Notes: generated from the sequence alone by a model not told the origin. A DNA stretch of 11,014 bases from Actinomycetota bacterium (GCA_005883295.1 VAWV01000176.1:1-11014); one strand, 5' to 3'. Shown: positions 1-6,535, counted from the stretch's first letter. A program made the numbers and translations.

Positions 1-342
1 GACGTGATGTCCGGCCTCGAATCATCGAAGTGCCGCGAGGCCTACGCCCGGATCCAGGAGATCGTGGCCGACCTCGCGGAGAACGGGCCGCGCGACGGCG
101 AGGTGGAGCGGGCGCGGTCGTACGCCGCCGGGTCGGCCGTGCTCATGCTCGAGAGCACGAACGCGGTGGCCAGCCGGACGGCGCGCGACAAGGTGACCTT
201 CGGCGAGCTGCGCTCGCCCGACGACGCGATCGCGGCGCTCGACGCGGTCACCGAGGACGACGTCCGCGAGGTGGCCGGCCGGATCGACGGCCGTCCGGTC
301 GTGGCCTGCGTGGGCCCGCACCGGCCCGAGGACTTCGAGTAG
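1..342 (+). CDS. M16-family (insulinase-like) zinc peptidase, C-terminal end only
   Basis: The frame is open from the left edge to a TAG stop, so only the last 113 residues are present. The fragment has the look of the C-terminal half-domain of M16 peptidases (pitrilysin/processing-peptidase type). There is an alpha-helical stretch with the 'EVERARSYAAGSAVLMLEST' pattern, where the family usually has a lysine- or arginine-rich helix followed by a small-residue segment and 'LEST'. It ends with 'AVTEDDVREVAGRI', the usual 'aVT.eDV..vA' helix. The zinc motif HxxEH lies in the N-terminal domain, which would be left of the window, so activity cannot be judged. In actinobacteria such genes often sit beside pnp or dapB, but nothing here tests that. 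The gene converges on rnd with a 7-bp gap. Family call is fairly sure; substrate unknown. Confidence 0.8.
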   Translation, partial: DVMSGLESSKCREAYARIQEIVADLAENGPRDGEVERARSYAAGSAVLMLESTNAVASRTARDKVTFGELRSPDDAIAALDAVTEDDVREVAGRIDGRPVVACVGPHRPEDFE

Positions 343-349
343 GGACGGG

Positions 350-1561
350 CTACGGACCCACGGGGTCCAATGCCACGCCGCCGGCGGGATCGGCGCGGAC
401 GGAGAGCCGGCCGGCGAGGAGCTCGAGCAGGTCGGCCCCCACGAGGTCGCGTCGCCATCCGCGCAGCGTGCGCACGTCGGGCTCGTCCCGGCCCTCGCGG
501 GCGGCGACCACGATCGCGGTGAGGTCGGCGCGGGAGGCGACCAGCTCGTAGGCGAGCCCAGCCTCGTTCACCCGGTGTCGCACGACTGACTCGCAGAGGG
601 CGATGCGGGGCGCGTCCCCCGGCTCGGGCTCGGTACGGCTCCACTCCTCGAGCGCTGGCGGTTCCGCCTCCCGGCCGCGTGCGATCGCCTCGAGCACGGC
701 CGCGCCGCGGCGACGGCCCAGGTCGGGCCGCACCCCGCGGATCGCGCCGAGCTCGGCGACCGCCTTCGGCTGCCGTCGCGCGACCTCCACCAGGGCGACG
801 TCCGAGAGGATCGAGCCCACCGGTCTGTTCTCCGCGGCGGCGGTGCGCTCCCGCCACGCCGCCAGCTCCTTGGCCACCGCGCGGGCGCGCGGGCGCAGCT
901 GGGCGACGCGCGGCAGGCGTCTCCACACCTCGTCGGGGTCGCGCTCGTCCGAGAGCTCCTCAAGCCGCCGGCATTCCTCGCGGGCCCACTCCAGGCGACC
1001 GGAGTCCTCCAGCCGCTCCTTCAACCTGTCCGCCAGCACGAGCAGGTCCTCCACGTCGCTGCGTGCGTAGTCGATCTGCTCGGGGGTGAGCGGCCGGCGG
1101 TCCCAGCGGGTGAAGCCGGCCGACTTGGACAGGTGCACGCCGGTCACCCGCGCGAGCAGGTTCCCGTAACCCGTCTGCGCGCTGTAGCCGGCGAAGCCGG
1201 CCGCGATCTGGGTGTCGAAGAGGTTGCGCGGCTCGATGCCCCAAGCGCGTCGCAGGATCACGACGTCCTGGGCCCCCGCATGGACCACGACCTCGATCGC
1301 CGGATCTGCCACGAGCTCGGCCAGCGGCTCGTGGTCGAAGCCCTCGATCGGGTCGAAGACCTCCCCATGCGCGCGCTCGTCCGAGCCCGGCGGCGACACG
1401 GCCGCCTGGACGAGGCACAGGAGCGGCCGGTAGCGGCCCTCCGAGACGAACTCGGTGTCGAGCGCCAGCCGGCCATCGGCGCGCGCGCGTTCGGCGAGCT
1501 CCTCGAGCGTGAGGCCCTCCGCTTGCGCGGCGGCTTCCGAGTTAGTGTCCTGAGTCGTCAT
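350..1561 (-). CDS. rnd: Ribonuclease D (3'-5' exonuclease with HRDC domain)
   Basis: Predicted 403-residue cytoplasmic exoribonuclease that trims the 3' ends of tRNA and other stable RNAs. Residues about 20-190 are the DEDD-type exonuclease fold. D35 and E37 in 'LALDTEF' form motif I, D99 in 'HAGAQDV' is the motif II aspartate, and 'YARSDVEDL' (Y165, D169) is motif III of the DEDDy subtype. 'WDRRPLTPEQIDYA' is nearly the family consensus. Residues about 213-296 are an HRDC helical domain, followed by a C-terminal extension. Length is close to that of other RNase D proteins. I chose the ATG at 1561 over an in-frame upstream start at 1603 because GGAGAGG lies 10 nt before it and the conserved region begins well after it. 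A 15-bp inverted repeat overlaps codons 2-6. All catalytic acids are present, so it should be active. Confidence 0.95.
   Translation of the reverse strand: MTTQDTNSEAAAQAEGLTLEELAERARADGRLALDTEFVSEGRYRPLLCLVQAAVSPPGSDERAHGEVFDPIEGFDHEPLAELVADPAIEVVVHAGAQDVVILRRAWGIEPRNLFDTQIAAGFAGYSAQTGYGNLLARVTGVHLSKSAGFTRWDRRPLTPEQIDYARSDVEDLLVLADRLKERLEDSGRLEWAREECRRLEELSDERDPDEVWRRLPRVAQLRPRARAVAKELAAWRERTAAAENRPVGSILSDVALVEVARRQPKAVAELGAIRGVRPDLGRRRGAAVLEAIARGREAEPPALEEWSRTEPEPGDAPRIALCESVVRHRVNEAGLAYELVASRADLTAIVVAAREGRDEPDVRTLRGWRRDLVGADLLELLAGRLSVRADPAGGVALDPVGP
354..368. terminator. Possible short hairpin between convergent genes
   Basis: GGACCC-ACG-GGGTCC forms a 6-bp perfect stem with a 3-nt loop 12 bp after the M16 peptidase stop. 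It lies inside the last codons of rnd on the other strand. There is no T-tract, so intrinsic termination is only a guess. It is the only compact hairpin I see at this convergent junction. Confidence 0.25.
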
Positions 1562-1571
1562 TTCGGGCGCA

Positions 1572-1578
1572 CCTCTCC
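1572..1578 (-). promoter_or_regulatory. Ribosome binding site of rnd
   Basis: GGAGAGG on the minus strand, 10 nt before the ATG at 1561. It decides this start over the in-frame upstream start at 1603, which has no such site. Confidence 0.6.
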
Positions 1579-1616
1579 GGCGTCTGGGCACGCCTGACGC
1601 CACCCGCGGGAATCGC

Positions 1617-1631
1617 CGATGCTCTGCATCG
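1617..1631. repeat. Short palindrome in the divergent spacer
   Basis: CGATGC-TCT-GCATCG is a perfect 6-bp inverted repeat with a 3-nt centre, midway between rnd and the methyltransferase. Its place suits an operator for a dimeric regulator, but palindromes of this size are common in GC-rich DNA. Confidence 0.25.
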
Positions 1632-1704
1632 ACTCAACCCGCGTGCGTCGTCAACCGCGCCCAGCCACTCGGAAAGCTGATGCCGAACTTCCGACTCAGG
1701 ACAC

Positions 1705-1710
1705 TAGCCT
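1705..1710 (+). promoter_or_regulatory. Predicted -10 element of the methyltransferase, leaderless type
   Basis: TAGCCT fits TAnnnT and lies exactly 8 nt before the ATG at 1719. That spacing would put the transcription start at or next to the start codon. No convincing -35 element is seen. The same hexamer occurs at 2981-2986, and the same 8-nt spacing at 2288-2293 and, on the minus strand, at 6536-6541. Confidence 0.5.
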
Positions 1711-1718
1711 CCACGAGG

Positions 1719-2990
1719 ATGCGGAGGGTAGCCGCGCTCGCAATGCTGCGGCGGAACGTCGTGCTGCTCGGGTTGCCGCCGCGGGTGGCGATCTTCTACT
1801 CGCGCGCGCGGCGCGCCGCAGCTCGGAGCGGCGACAGGTGGTCGCTCGAGTCGGCCACCGGGCCGCGCTCGCTCGCGCTGCTGCTCCGGGCGGCGCGGGG
1901 CCGCCGCCGGGTCGTGGAGATCGGGACGGGGACCGCCTGGACCACCGCGGCGCTGGCGCTAGCGGACCACAAGCGGAGGGTGCTGAGCTTCGACCCCACC
2001 GTGTGGCCGGAGCGCGATCGCTACCTGCGGCTGGCCGGGCCCGAGGCCGCAACGCGGATCCAGCTCGTGACGGGCGGCGGCGAGGACGGCCCGGGCGAGC
2101 TCGGCTGGCGCCCCGACATGCTGTTCGTGGACGGCTCGCACGACCGCGACCTCACCATCAGGACGTTCGAGAACTGGCGGCCGGGGCTGGCGCCCGGCGC
2201 GATCGTCGCGTTCCACGACTACGAGAACCCCGCGTACCCGGGCGTGAGCGAGGCGATCGCGGCGCTCGGGCTGGAGGGTCTGGGCTCTATCCTCGATTGC
2301 GATGCCGCTCATCGAGCTGACAGACCACGCGATCGAGAAGGTCCAGGGCTTTCGCTCGCAGGTCGAGGACGCCGACTCGCAGGCCATGTGGGTCGAGATC
2401 ACGGGTGTGCAACGTGGCGAGTTCACCTACGACCTGTCGCTGAAGCCGGTCGCCATGGCCGCGCCGGAGGACACCGTGGAGCACGTCGATGGCCTGCCGG
2501 TAGTCGTCCCGGCGAGCGACGCCGAGGCGATGCTAGGCGCGCGGATCGACTGGTCGGACGACCTGATGCGCGGCGGCCTGGTGGTGAGCAACCCCAACTC
2601 GCCGAGCCCCGTGGTCGAGCCGCCGGCGCTGGACGACCTCGACGGCGACGTGGCCGAGCGGGTGGCGCAGGTCATCGAGCGCCACATCAACCCGGCCATC
2701 GCGATGCACGGCGGCATGGCCCGTCTCGCGGGCGTCGAGGGCGACACCGCCTACGTGCGCCTGGGCGGCGGCTGCCAGGGCTGCGGCATGGCGACGGTCA
2801 CCCTCGACCAGGGGATCGAGTCCGCCATCCTGGCCGCGGTGCCGGAGGTGAAGCGCGTGGTCGACGTGACCGACCACGCCGCGGGCGAGAGCCCGTATTA
2901 CGAGCCCGCGCCGAGCTAGGCGTCCAGCCGCGCCGGGAAGTCGAGGTGGGAGCGATGACTTCTCGCCCATCCGCCGGTCCTAGCCTCTGA
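1719..2990 (+). CDS. Class I SAM-dependent methyltransferase; recognisable fold 1719-2279, but no stop in frame until 2990
   Basis: The first 187 residues form a small Rossmann-type methyltransferase of the methyltransferase-24/class I kind. 'VVEIGTGTAWTTAALA' (residues 65-80) is the SAM-binding glycine loop, 'FDP' (91-93) ends strand 2, 'DMLFVDGSHD' (133-142) is the strand 4 acidic motif, and 'GAIVAFHDYENPAYPGVSEAI' matches the usual tail of these proteins. Substrate is unknown. The ATG at 1719 is preferred to an ATG at 1680 because of the -10 element 8 nt before it. After 'AALGLEG' (2279) the family normally ends within about 15 residues. Here the frame instead stays open across all of nfuA, giving an Arg/Gly-rich tail that looks like shadow translation. 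In another frame a stop at 2318-2320 would give a tail 'SGLYPRLRCRSSS', so a small indel near 2270-2282 is a likely cause. The working product is probably about 190-200 residues. Confidence 0.65.
   Translation: MRRVAALAMLRRNVVLLGLPPRVAIFYSRARRAAARSGDRWSLESATGPRSLALLLRAARGRRRVVEIGTGTAWTTAALALADHKRRVLSFDPTVWPERDRYLRLAGPEAATRIQLVTGGGEDGPGELGWRPDMLFVDGSHDRDLTIRTFENWRPGLAPGAIVAFHDYENPAYPGVSEAIAALGLEGLGSILDCDAAHRADRPRDREGPGLSLAGRGRRLAGHVGRDHGCATWRVHLRPVAEAGRHGRAGGHRGARRWPAGSRPGERRRGDARRADRLVGRPDARRPGGEQPQLAEPRGRAAGAGRPRRRRGRAGGAGHRAPHQPGHRDARRHGPSRGRRGRHRLRAPGRRLPGLRHGDGHPRPGDRVRHPGRGAGGEARGRRDRPRRGREPVLRARAELGVQPRREVEVGAMTSRPSAGPSL
2288..2293 (+). promoter_or_regulatory. Predicted -10 element of nfuA, leaderless type
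   Basis: TATCCT (TAnnnT) ends 8 nt before the nfuA ATG at 2302, the same layout as for the methyltransferase. The nearest purine-rich stretch, GGAGGG at 2272-2277, is 24 nt from the ATG, too far to be its ribosome binding site. That favours a leaderless transcript. Confidence 0.45.
2302..2919 (+). CDS. nfuA: NfuA-type iron-sulphur cluster carrier protein
   Basis: Predicted 205-residue cytoplasmic protein with the two-part NfuA layout. Residues about 1-95 are an A-type (HesB/IscA-like) domain without the cluster-binding cysteines, starting 'MPLIELTDHAIEKV'. This is typical for the targeting domain of NfuA. Residues about 115-190 are a NifU C-terminal domain with 'IAMHGGMA' and the CxxC motif 'GGGCQGCGMATVTL' (C158, C161), which binds a 4Fe-4S cluster at the dimer interface. 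E. coli NfuA is 191 residues with the same order of domains. Its role is to carry clusters from the SUF scaffold to target enzymes; sufB and sufD lie 7 kb to the right on the other strand. The methyltransferase frame overlaps the whole gene, but this frame has the clear protein signal. The start is fixed by the conserved N-terminus. Confidence 0.93.
   Translation: MPLIELTDHAIEKVQGFRSQVEDADSQAMWVEITGVQRGEFTYDLSLKPVAMAAPEDTVEHVDGLPVVVPASDAEAMLGARIDWSDDLMRGGLVVSNPNSPSPVVEPPALDDLDGDVAERVAQVIERHINPAIAMHGGMARLAGVEGDTAYVRLGGGCQGCGMATVTLDQGIESAILAAVPEVKRVVDVTDHAAGESPYYEPAPS
2981..2986 (+). promoter_or_regulatory. Predicted -10 element of the VOC-family gene
   Basis: TAGCCT, identical to the hexamer before the methyltransferase, lies 24 nt before the ATG at 3011. 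Here a ribosome binding site, AAAGGAG at 2998-3004, stands between promoter and start with 6 nt to the ATG, so this gene would have a short leader. A possible -35 (ATGACT, 2955-2960) is 20 bp upstream, longer than usual. Confidence 0.4.
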
Positions 2991-3010
2991 CCGTTCGAAA
3001 GGAGAGGACG

Positions 3011-3388
3011 ATGCCCCAGATCACGCGGGTCGGCCGGGTGATTGTGCCGGTGATGGACCAGGACGAAGCCATCGCGTTCTATACCGAGAAGCTCGGCTTC
3101 TCGCTCGCCGCGGACACGCCGTACGGCGAGGGCGACCGCTGGGTCGAGGTTGCGCCGCCCGGAGGAGGCGCGGCCATCGCGCTCGTAACGCCGCGCGGCG
3201 AGACTCAGCCCGGCCGCATGACGGGGATCGCGCTCAGCTCACCGGACCCGCGTGCGGACCACGCCGAACTGCAGGCCAACGGCGTCGACGTGGACGCGGA
3301 GCTCATGGGTGGCGACGGCACGGTGCCGCTGCTGTTCTTCTTCCGCGACCACGACGGTAACCACCTGATGATCGTCGAAGGGCAGTAG
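3011..3388 (+). CDS. VOC superfamily (glyoxalase/dioxygenase fold) protein
   Basis: Predicted 125-residue cytoplasmic protein, the usual length of a single-module-pair VOC protein. 'VGRVIVPVMDQDEAIAFY' followed by 'EKLGF' is the hallmark first beta-alpha unit. 'GDRWVEVAPPGGGAAIALVTP' supplies the middle strands. 'TGIALSSPDPRADHAEL' starts the second module, and 'LLFFFRDHDGNHLMIVEGQ' is the closing strand with E123 at the usual metal-ligand position. The first metal position, normally His near residue 8, is not His here, so classical glyoxalase I metal binding is doubtful. Such stand-alone proteins act as isomerases, dioxygenases or drug-binding proteins, and the sequence does not decide among them. 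It has its own predicted promoter and a good ribosome binding site, so it need not be cotranscribed with nfuA. Confidence 0.85.
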   Translation: MPQITRVGRVIVPVMDQDEAIAFYTEKLGFSLAADTPYGEGDRWVEVAPPGGGAAIALVTPRGETQPGRMTGIALSSPDPRADHAELQANGVDVDAELMGGDGTVPLLFFFRDHDGNHLMIVEGQ

Positions 3389-3425
3389 TTCCGGCCGCGG
3401 GCTGGCGTGGGTGTCCGATGTCGGT

Positions 3426-3431
3426 TAGGGT
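3426..3431 (+). promoter_or_regulatory. Predicted -10 element and inverted repeat before the collagen-like gene
   Basis: TAGGGT fits TAnnnT and lies 42 nt before the ATG at 3474. An inverted repeat, GGTCGC (3429-3434) with GCGACC (3452-3457), overlaps the -10 and the expected transcription start, a position that would suit an operator. A ribosome binding site GGAGG at 3462-3466 stands 7 nt before the ATG. No clear -35 is seen. Confidence 0.35.
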
Positions 3432-3473
3432 CGCCCTTGGAGAGGGACCGCGCGACCATTTGGAGGACTCGCA

Positions 3474-4163
3474 ATGCTGGCTCGCTTTCGCCCTCGCTTC
3501 AACCACGCCACCGTGGTGGCCTATCTCGCGCTGTTCGTCGCGCTCGGCGGCGGGGCCCTCGCGGCGACCAGCTTCATCGGCACGGATGGGCGAATTCACG
3601 GCTGCGTCGTCAGCAAGACCGGCCAGCTCACGGTGGTGAAGCCGGACCGGAAGTGCAACAAGAGCCAGATCGCGATCGCCTGGAACCAGCGCGGGCCGCG
3701 GGGGCGCACCGGACCGCAGGGGCTCATGGGACTGCAGGGGCTGAAGGGTGAGCAAGGGACCCAGGGCCAGCCGGGGCCGACGTTCGCCGCCGCGAGCACC
3801 ACAAATTCACCGAGCACCCCACCCGCGTCCCCGGACGAGTCATCGAGCGTGGCAACCAGCTACGGCAGGTCGTTCAGCTTCACCCTGCCCGCCGCAGGCA
3901 AGATCTACGTTCGTTTCTTCTCGCCGTCACTCGGTCGGAGCTGCTCCCTCGGGGGTGCGTACGCCGGGTTCTACCTGGACGGTGCCCCGGTGTCGGCCAG
4001 CGACCATGTAATCGATAGCTACGCCGGCGCGCGGCCCACGGAGTTCGTCGCCGTGACTCCTGCCTCAGCCGGAGCGCATACGGTCCAGCTCAGGGAGGAC
4101 TGTCTGTACGGGACTCTTGGTGCCAACCAAGACGACGTCAATCCCAAAGCCGGCGGCTTGTAG
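3474..4163 (+). CDS. Exported collagen-like protein with ten Gly-X-Y triplets
   Basis: Predicted 229-residue secreted or surface protein of unknown role. After a basic start (RFRPRFNH), residues 12-31 form a hydrophobic export signal ending 'ALAA'. Next comes a short segment with C44 and C61 (a likely disulphide), then ten uninterrupted Gly-X-Y triplets from 'GPRGRTGPQG' to 'GQPGPT' (residues 74-103). A Ser/Thr/Pro-rich linker (about 104-125) follows, and then a C-terminal beta-rich domain (130-229) with C157 and C210. Ten triplets are short for a stable triple helix without hydroxyproline, so a trimer would probably rely on the end domain. 'HATVVAYLALFVALGGGALAAT' closely resembles the leader of many Solirubrobacterales proteins, also with nearby collagen triplets. 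The ATG follows GGAGG by 7 nt. Its last 99 bp overlap the convergent metallohydrolase gene. Confidence 0.8.
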   Translation: MLARFRPRFNHATVVAYLALFVALGGGALAATSFIGTDGRIHGCVVSKTGQLTVVKPDRKCNKSQIAIAWNQRGPRGRTGPQGLMGLQGLKGEQGTQGQPGPTFAAASTTNSPSTPPASPDESSSVATSYGRSFSFTLPAAGKIYVRFFSPSLGRSCSLGGAYAGFYLDGAPVSASDHVIDSYAGARPTEFVAVTPASAGAHTVQLREDCLYGTLGANQDDVNPKAGGL

Positions 4164-6527
4164 ATCGGACCGCAGCTTGGCTGCGCTGCGGAGCTCCGAG
4201 GCGGTCGCCGTGGCGACGAAGCTGACGCGGCCGCTGCGGATCCCGTACACGTATCGACCGCCGCCAACCCAGACGCCGGGCGTCAACTCTCGCGCCCGCC
4301 CGCTCAACCCGCTCGCGGACGCGCCCGGGCCGATCCTGCCCGCACGGCCTCCCTTTGCCGAGCTCGCGATCATCGCGATGCGGCCCCGCGCGTTGAACAG
4401 CGCGGTCACTCGACCCGCGCGGCCGGCGACGCAGTAGCCGTATGAGCGGCCGGTCCGAGAGACCGGCTGGCCCGCGCGATACAGCGCGGCCCTGGCGCTG
4501 GCGCCGAGCCGCAGCGCCTTGCCGAGACCGGCATTGCTGAAGCGCTCACGCGCGGGGCGGCAGCTCGTGGCGGGCACGCCGTAGGCGCGCTCCCACGTGT
4601 CGAGGTACGCCTCCGCGCCCTGGAACATGTCGTTCATCAGCGGCCGGCCGCCGACCGACTGCAGCTGGCGAAGCCAATCCGCGTACATGCCGTAGTTCGC
4701 GAGGCCGTCCTTGTTGAAGTCGAAGACCCTCTGGCCCCAGCGCTCGCGGCTGAACGTGACGCCGCCGCCGTAGGACTTGAACGGGTACTTGATCGGCCCT
4801 GAGACGGTGGGGCCGGGCTGAGTCCCCAGGCCGTTCATGTCCGAGCCCCAGCCGAATCCGAACCGGTACCTGGAGTTCCGCTGCGCCCTGTCGGCCTTCA
4901 ACGTCCCGGCGAATCCCTCGGTGGGCATGACCGGCGGCGTGATGAACCCGCCGACGTTGTAGATCCGCCGGAACAGCTGCGGCGACGAACAGCAGTGCGC
5001 GGAGACCACGCCCGCGTAGCGGTGCTTCTCCGCTATCGACAGCGCCGCGGTGGCGGTCTTGCTGGACATGTGGTCCAGCTGGATCAGAACATGGGTCTTG
5101 ATCATCCGGTTGATGACGTAGGCGCCGAGATCGGTCAGGCCGCGCACGTTGCACTGCGGCGGCGGCCCGTACACCGGCAGCGGGTTTCCGTGCAGCAGTG
5201 AGGCCATCGGGCCGTTCAGGAGCGTGGCAACCGGGCCGCTGGCCGGAGCCGATAGCTGCTCGGCGTCCTGGTCCTTCGCCGCGCACGGGTGGAGTGTCCA
5301 GAAGCTGCCGGTCTCGTCGCGGTTGCCGGCGTTGACGATCATGCCCGTGTCCCCGGCGATCATCTTGGTGCCGCCGAAGGCGTTGTCGAACTCGTGGACG
5401 GGGAAGAAGGTGCGCACGCCCATCCTGCGGACCTCCCTCAACCCAGCATCGATCTGGGCCCTGCCGCACTGGGGGACGTCGTACATCTCGCCGCAGCCGA
5501 AGAGCCGCGAGACCTCGATCCCCTCGATCACCGCCAGCTTGCCCTGGTTGATCACGCGCCGGGCCTGGAACGGGTTGGTGACGATCCGGAACCAGCCCTT
5601 GCCCGGCCCACCCGATTGGGCGTCGATGTAGTTCTGGAGCGCATGCAGGTCGCGGTTCTGGATCCTCACCCCGGCCATGTCGTTGCACGGGTTGTGCTTG
5701 ACGGTCATGACCGAGCAGAGCGCCTCGTTGTCGACGAGGTTGGTCTCCATCAGTCGCAGACCGGCCTTCCAGGCGCGCTCGATGCCGGTGTAGTAGTCGC
5801 CCTCCTCGACCAGCGCTGTGGGGCTCGGCCACTCGCGGAAGGTCGGCCAGCCGTGCATGTCGCTGGGCCGTGTCGGACCGCCGAAGTCGAGAAACGACTC
5901 GAACGCGCCGTTCGTGCCCTGCTCGTAGTGCGCGCAGCTGGCCGGCAGCGCGTACGGCGCGCCGTAGCGGTTCCACGGCTGTCCGCAGTGGAAATCTCCC
6001 CCGATGAACTCGAAGGCGGTCACGTGGGCGTGCCCCTCGGCCGTCCCCCTCACGGTGGCCTGCGGGCCCGCTCCCTTGAACGTGCTGCCCTTGGCGTTCA
6101 CCTGCGCCTCCGGATACACCGTGCAGCCGCGCGCCCGCACGAACCTCACACCGCGCCCCTTGTGTGTGGCGAGGTTGGTGATCTTGAAGCCCCTCCTGGC
6201 GCTGCCGGTGACCCGCCATTCGGCCGCGTTGCTCGGCGCTCCGCTGCTGGCGAGCGCCCCCTTCCCGCTGTCGATCAGGTAGTCGCGGTGGCGCCCCCAG
6301 AGCAGATAGACGCCGAGCGCCGCGGCCTGCATTCGGAACGGCCCGCGCTTGGCCGCGATCGGCGTGCCGCCCGGCCGGGCGCGCAGCTTGTAGCAACCGT
6401 GCACGAGCGAATAGCGGGTCAGCGCGCGGGTGGATGTCCGGTGCGCGACCGGGCTGGCCGCTGAGCTGCTCAGCGCCACTGCAATTGCAGCCGCAACTGC
6501 GGCGATGAGCAGAGCCCCGCGGACCAT
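4065..6527 (-). CDS. Large exported metallohydrolase, amidohydrolase superfamily, membrane-dipeptidase (M19)-like
   Basis: Predicted 820-residue protein. Residues 1-25 are a signal peptide with hydrophobic core (LLIAAVAAAIAVAL) and a likely cut after 'SSSAA'; no lipobox or C-terminal anchor is seen. An N-terminal region (about 35-160) precedes a TIM-barrel-like core with metal-site motifs in M19 order. These are 'GHAHVT' (H166, H168), 'IEGIEVS' (E338), 'FFPVHEFDNAFGG' (H378), 'LIQLDHMSSKT' (H486), 'GVVSAHCCSS' (H511) and 'GFGWGSDMNGLG' (D563). M19 enzymes have HxD first; here it is HxH, as in other amidohydrolases. A large insert separates the first and second motifs. The C-terminal 160 residues form a separate Gly/Arg-rich beta-type region. 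Fourteen cysteines suggest disulphides. A CATAAT element lies 8 nt before the ATG. Substrate unknown; a dipeptide or amide is a guess. The 3' end overlaps the collagen-like gene. Confidence 0.75.
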   Translation of the reverse strand: MVRGALLIAAVAAAIAVALSSSAASPVAHRTSTRALTRYSLVHGCYKLRARPGGTPIAAKRGPFRMQAAALGVYLLWGRHRDYLIDSGKGALASSGAPSNAAEWRVTGSARRGFKITNLATHKGRGVRFVRARGCTVYPEAQVNAKGSTFKGAGPQATVRGTAEGHAHVTAFEFIGGDFHCGQPWNRYGAPYALPASCAHYEQGTNGAFESFLDFGGPTRPSDMHGWPTFREWPSPTALVEEGDYYTGIERAWKAGLRLMETNLVDNEALCSVMTVKHNPCNDMAGVRIQNRDLHALQNYIDAQSGGPGKGWFRIVTNPFQARRVINQGKLAVIEGIEVSRLFGCGEMYDVPQCGRAQIDAGLREVRRMGVRTFFPVHEFDNAFGGTKMIAGDTGMIVNAGNRDETGSFWTLHPCAAKDQDAEQLSAPASGPVATLLNGPMASLLHGNPLPVYGPPPQCNVRGLTDLGAYVINRMIKTHVLIQLDHMSSKTATAALSIAEKHRYAGVVSAHCCSSPQLFRRIYNVGGFITPPVMPTEGFAGTLKADRAQRNSRYRFGFGWGSDMNGLGTQPGPTVSGPIKYPFKSYGGGVTFSRERWGQRVFDFNKDGLANYGMYADWLRQLQSVGGRPLMNDMFQGAEAYLDTWERAYGVPATSCRPARERFSNAGLGKALRLGASARAALYRAGQPVSRTGRSYGYCVAGRAGRVTALFNARGRIAMIASSAKGGRAGRIGPGASASGLSGRARELTPGVWVGGGRYVYGIRSGRVSFVATATASELRSAAKLRSDLQAAGFGIDVVLVGTKSPVQTVLPELDRMRSG

Positions 6528-6535
6528 CCCTGCGG

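Larger units (their letters stand above)
1543..1706. repeat. 15-bp perfect inverted repeat in the rnd/methyltransferase divergent region
   Basis: TAGTGTCCTGAGTCG at 1543-1557 is the exact reverse complement of CGACTCAGGACACTA at 1692-1706, with 134 bp between the arms. The left arm lies in codons 2-6 of rnd. The right arm runs into the predicted -10 hexamer of the methyltransferase (TAGCCT, sharing the TA). So read outward, each of the two divergent genes carries the same 15-mer at its 5' end. A chance match of this length within so short a region is unlikely. It could be a pair of operator sites or the trace of an inverted duplication of a gene start. Confidence 0.7.

Noticed and set aside
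42..926. 294-codon frame on minus over the M16 fragment and rnd
   Set aside because: Arg/Pro/Gly-rich shadow crossing two well supported genes; no domain.
1649..1654. TTGACG on minus as -35 element for rnd
   Set aside because: No -10-like hexamer at 16-19 bp spacing; the match alone is not enough.
2937..2962. GAAGTC...GACTTC inverted repeat after nfuA as terminator
   Set aside because: Six-bp stem with a 14-nt loop and no T-tract; too weak to call.
3391..3405. CCGGCC-GCG-GGCTGG hairpin after the VOC gene as terminator
   Set aside because: One G-T pair in a 6-bp stem, no T-tract; such stems arise freely at this GC content.
5289..6464. 391-codon open frame on + opposite the M19-like gene
   Set aside because: Composition is that of antisense shadow translation in GC-rich DNA (Val/Ala/Arg/His-rich, no motif); the minus frame carries signal peptide and metal motifs.
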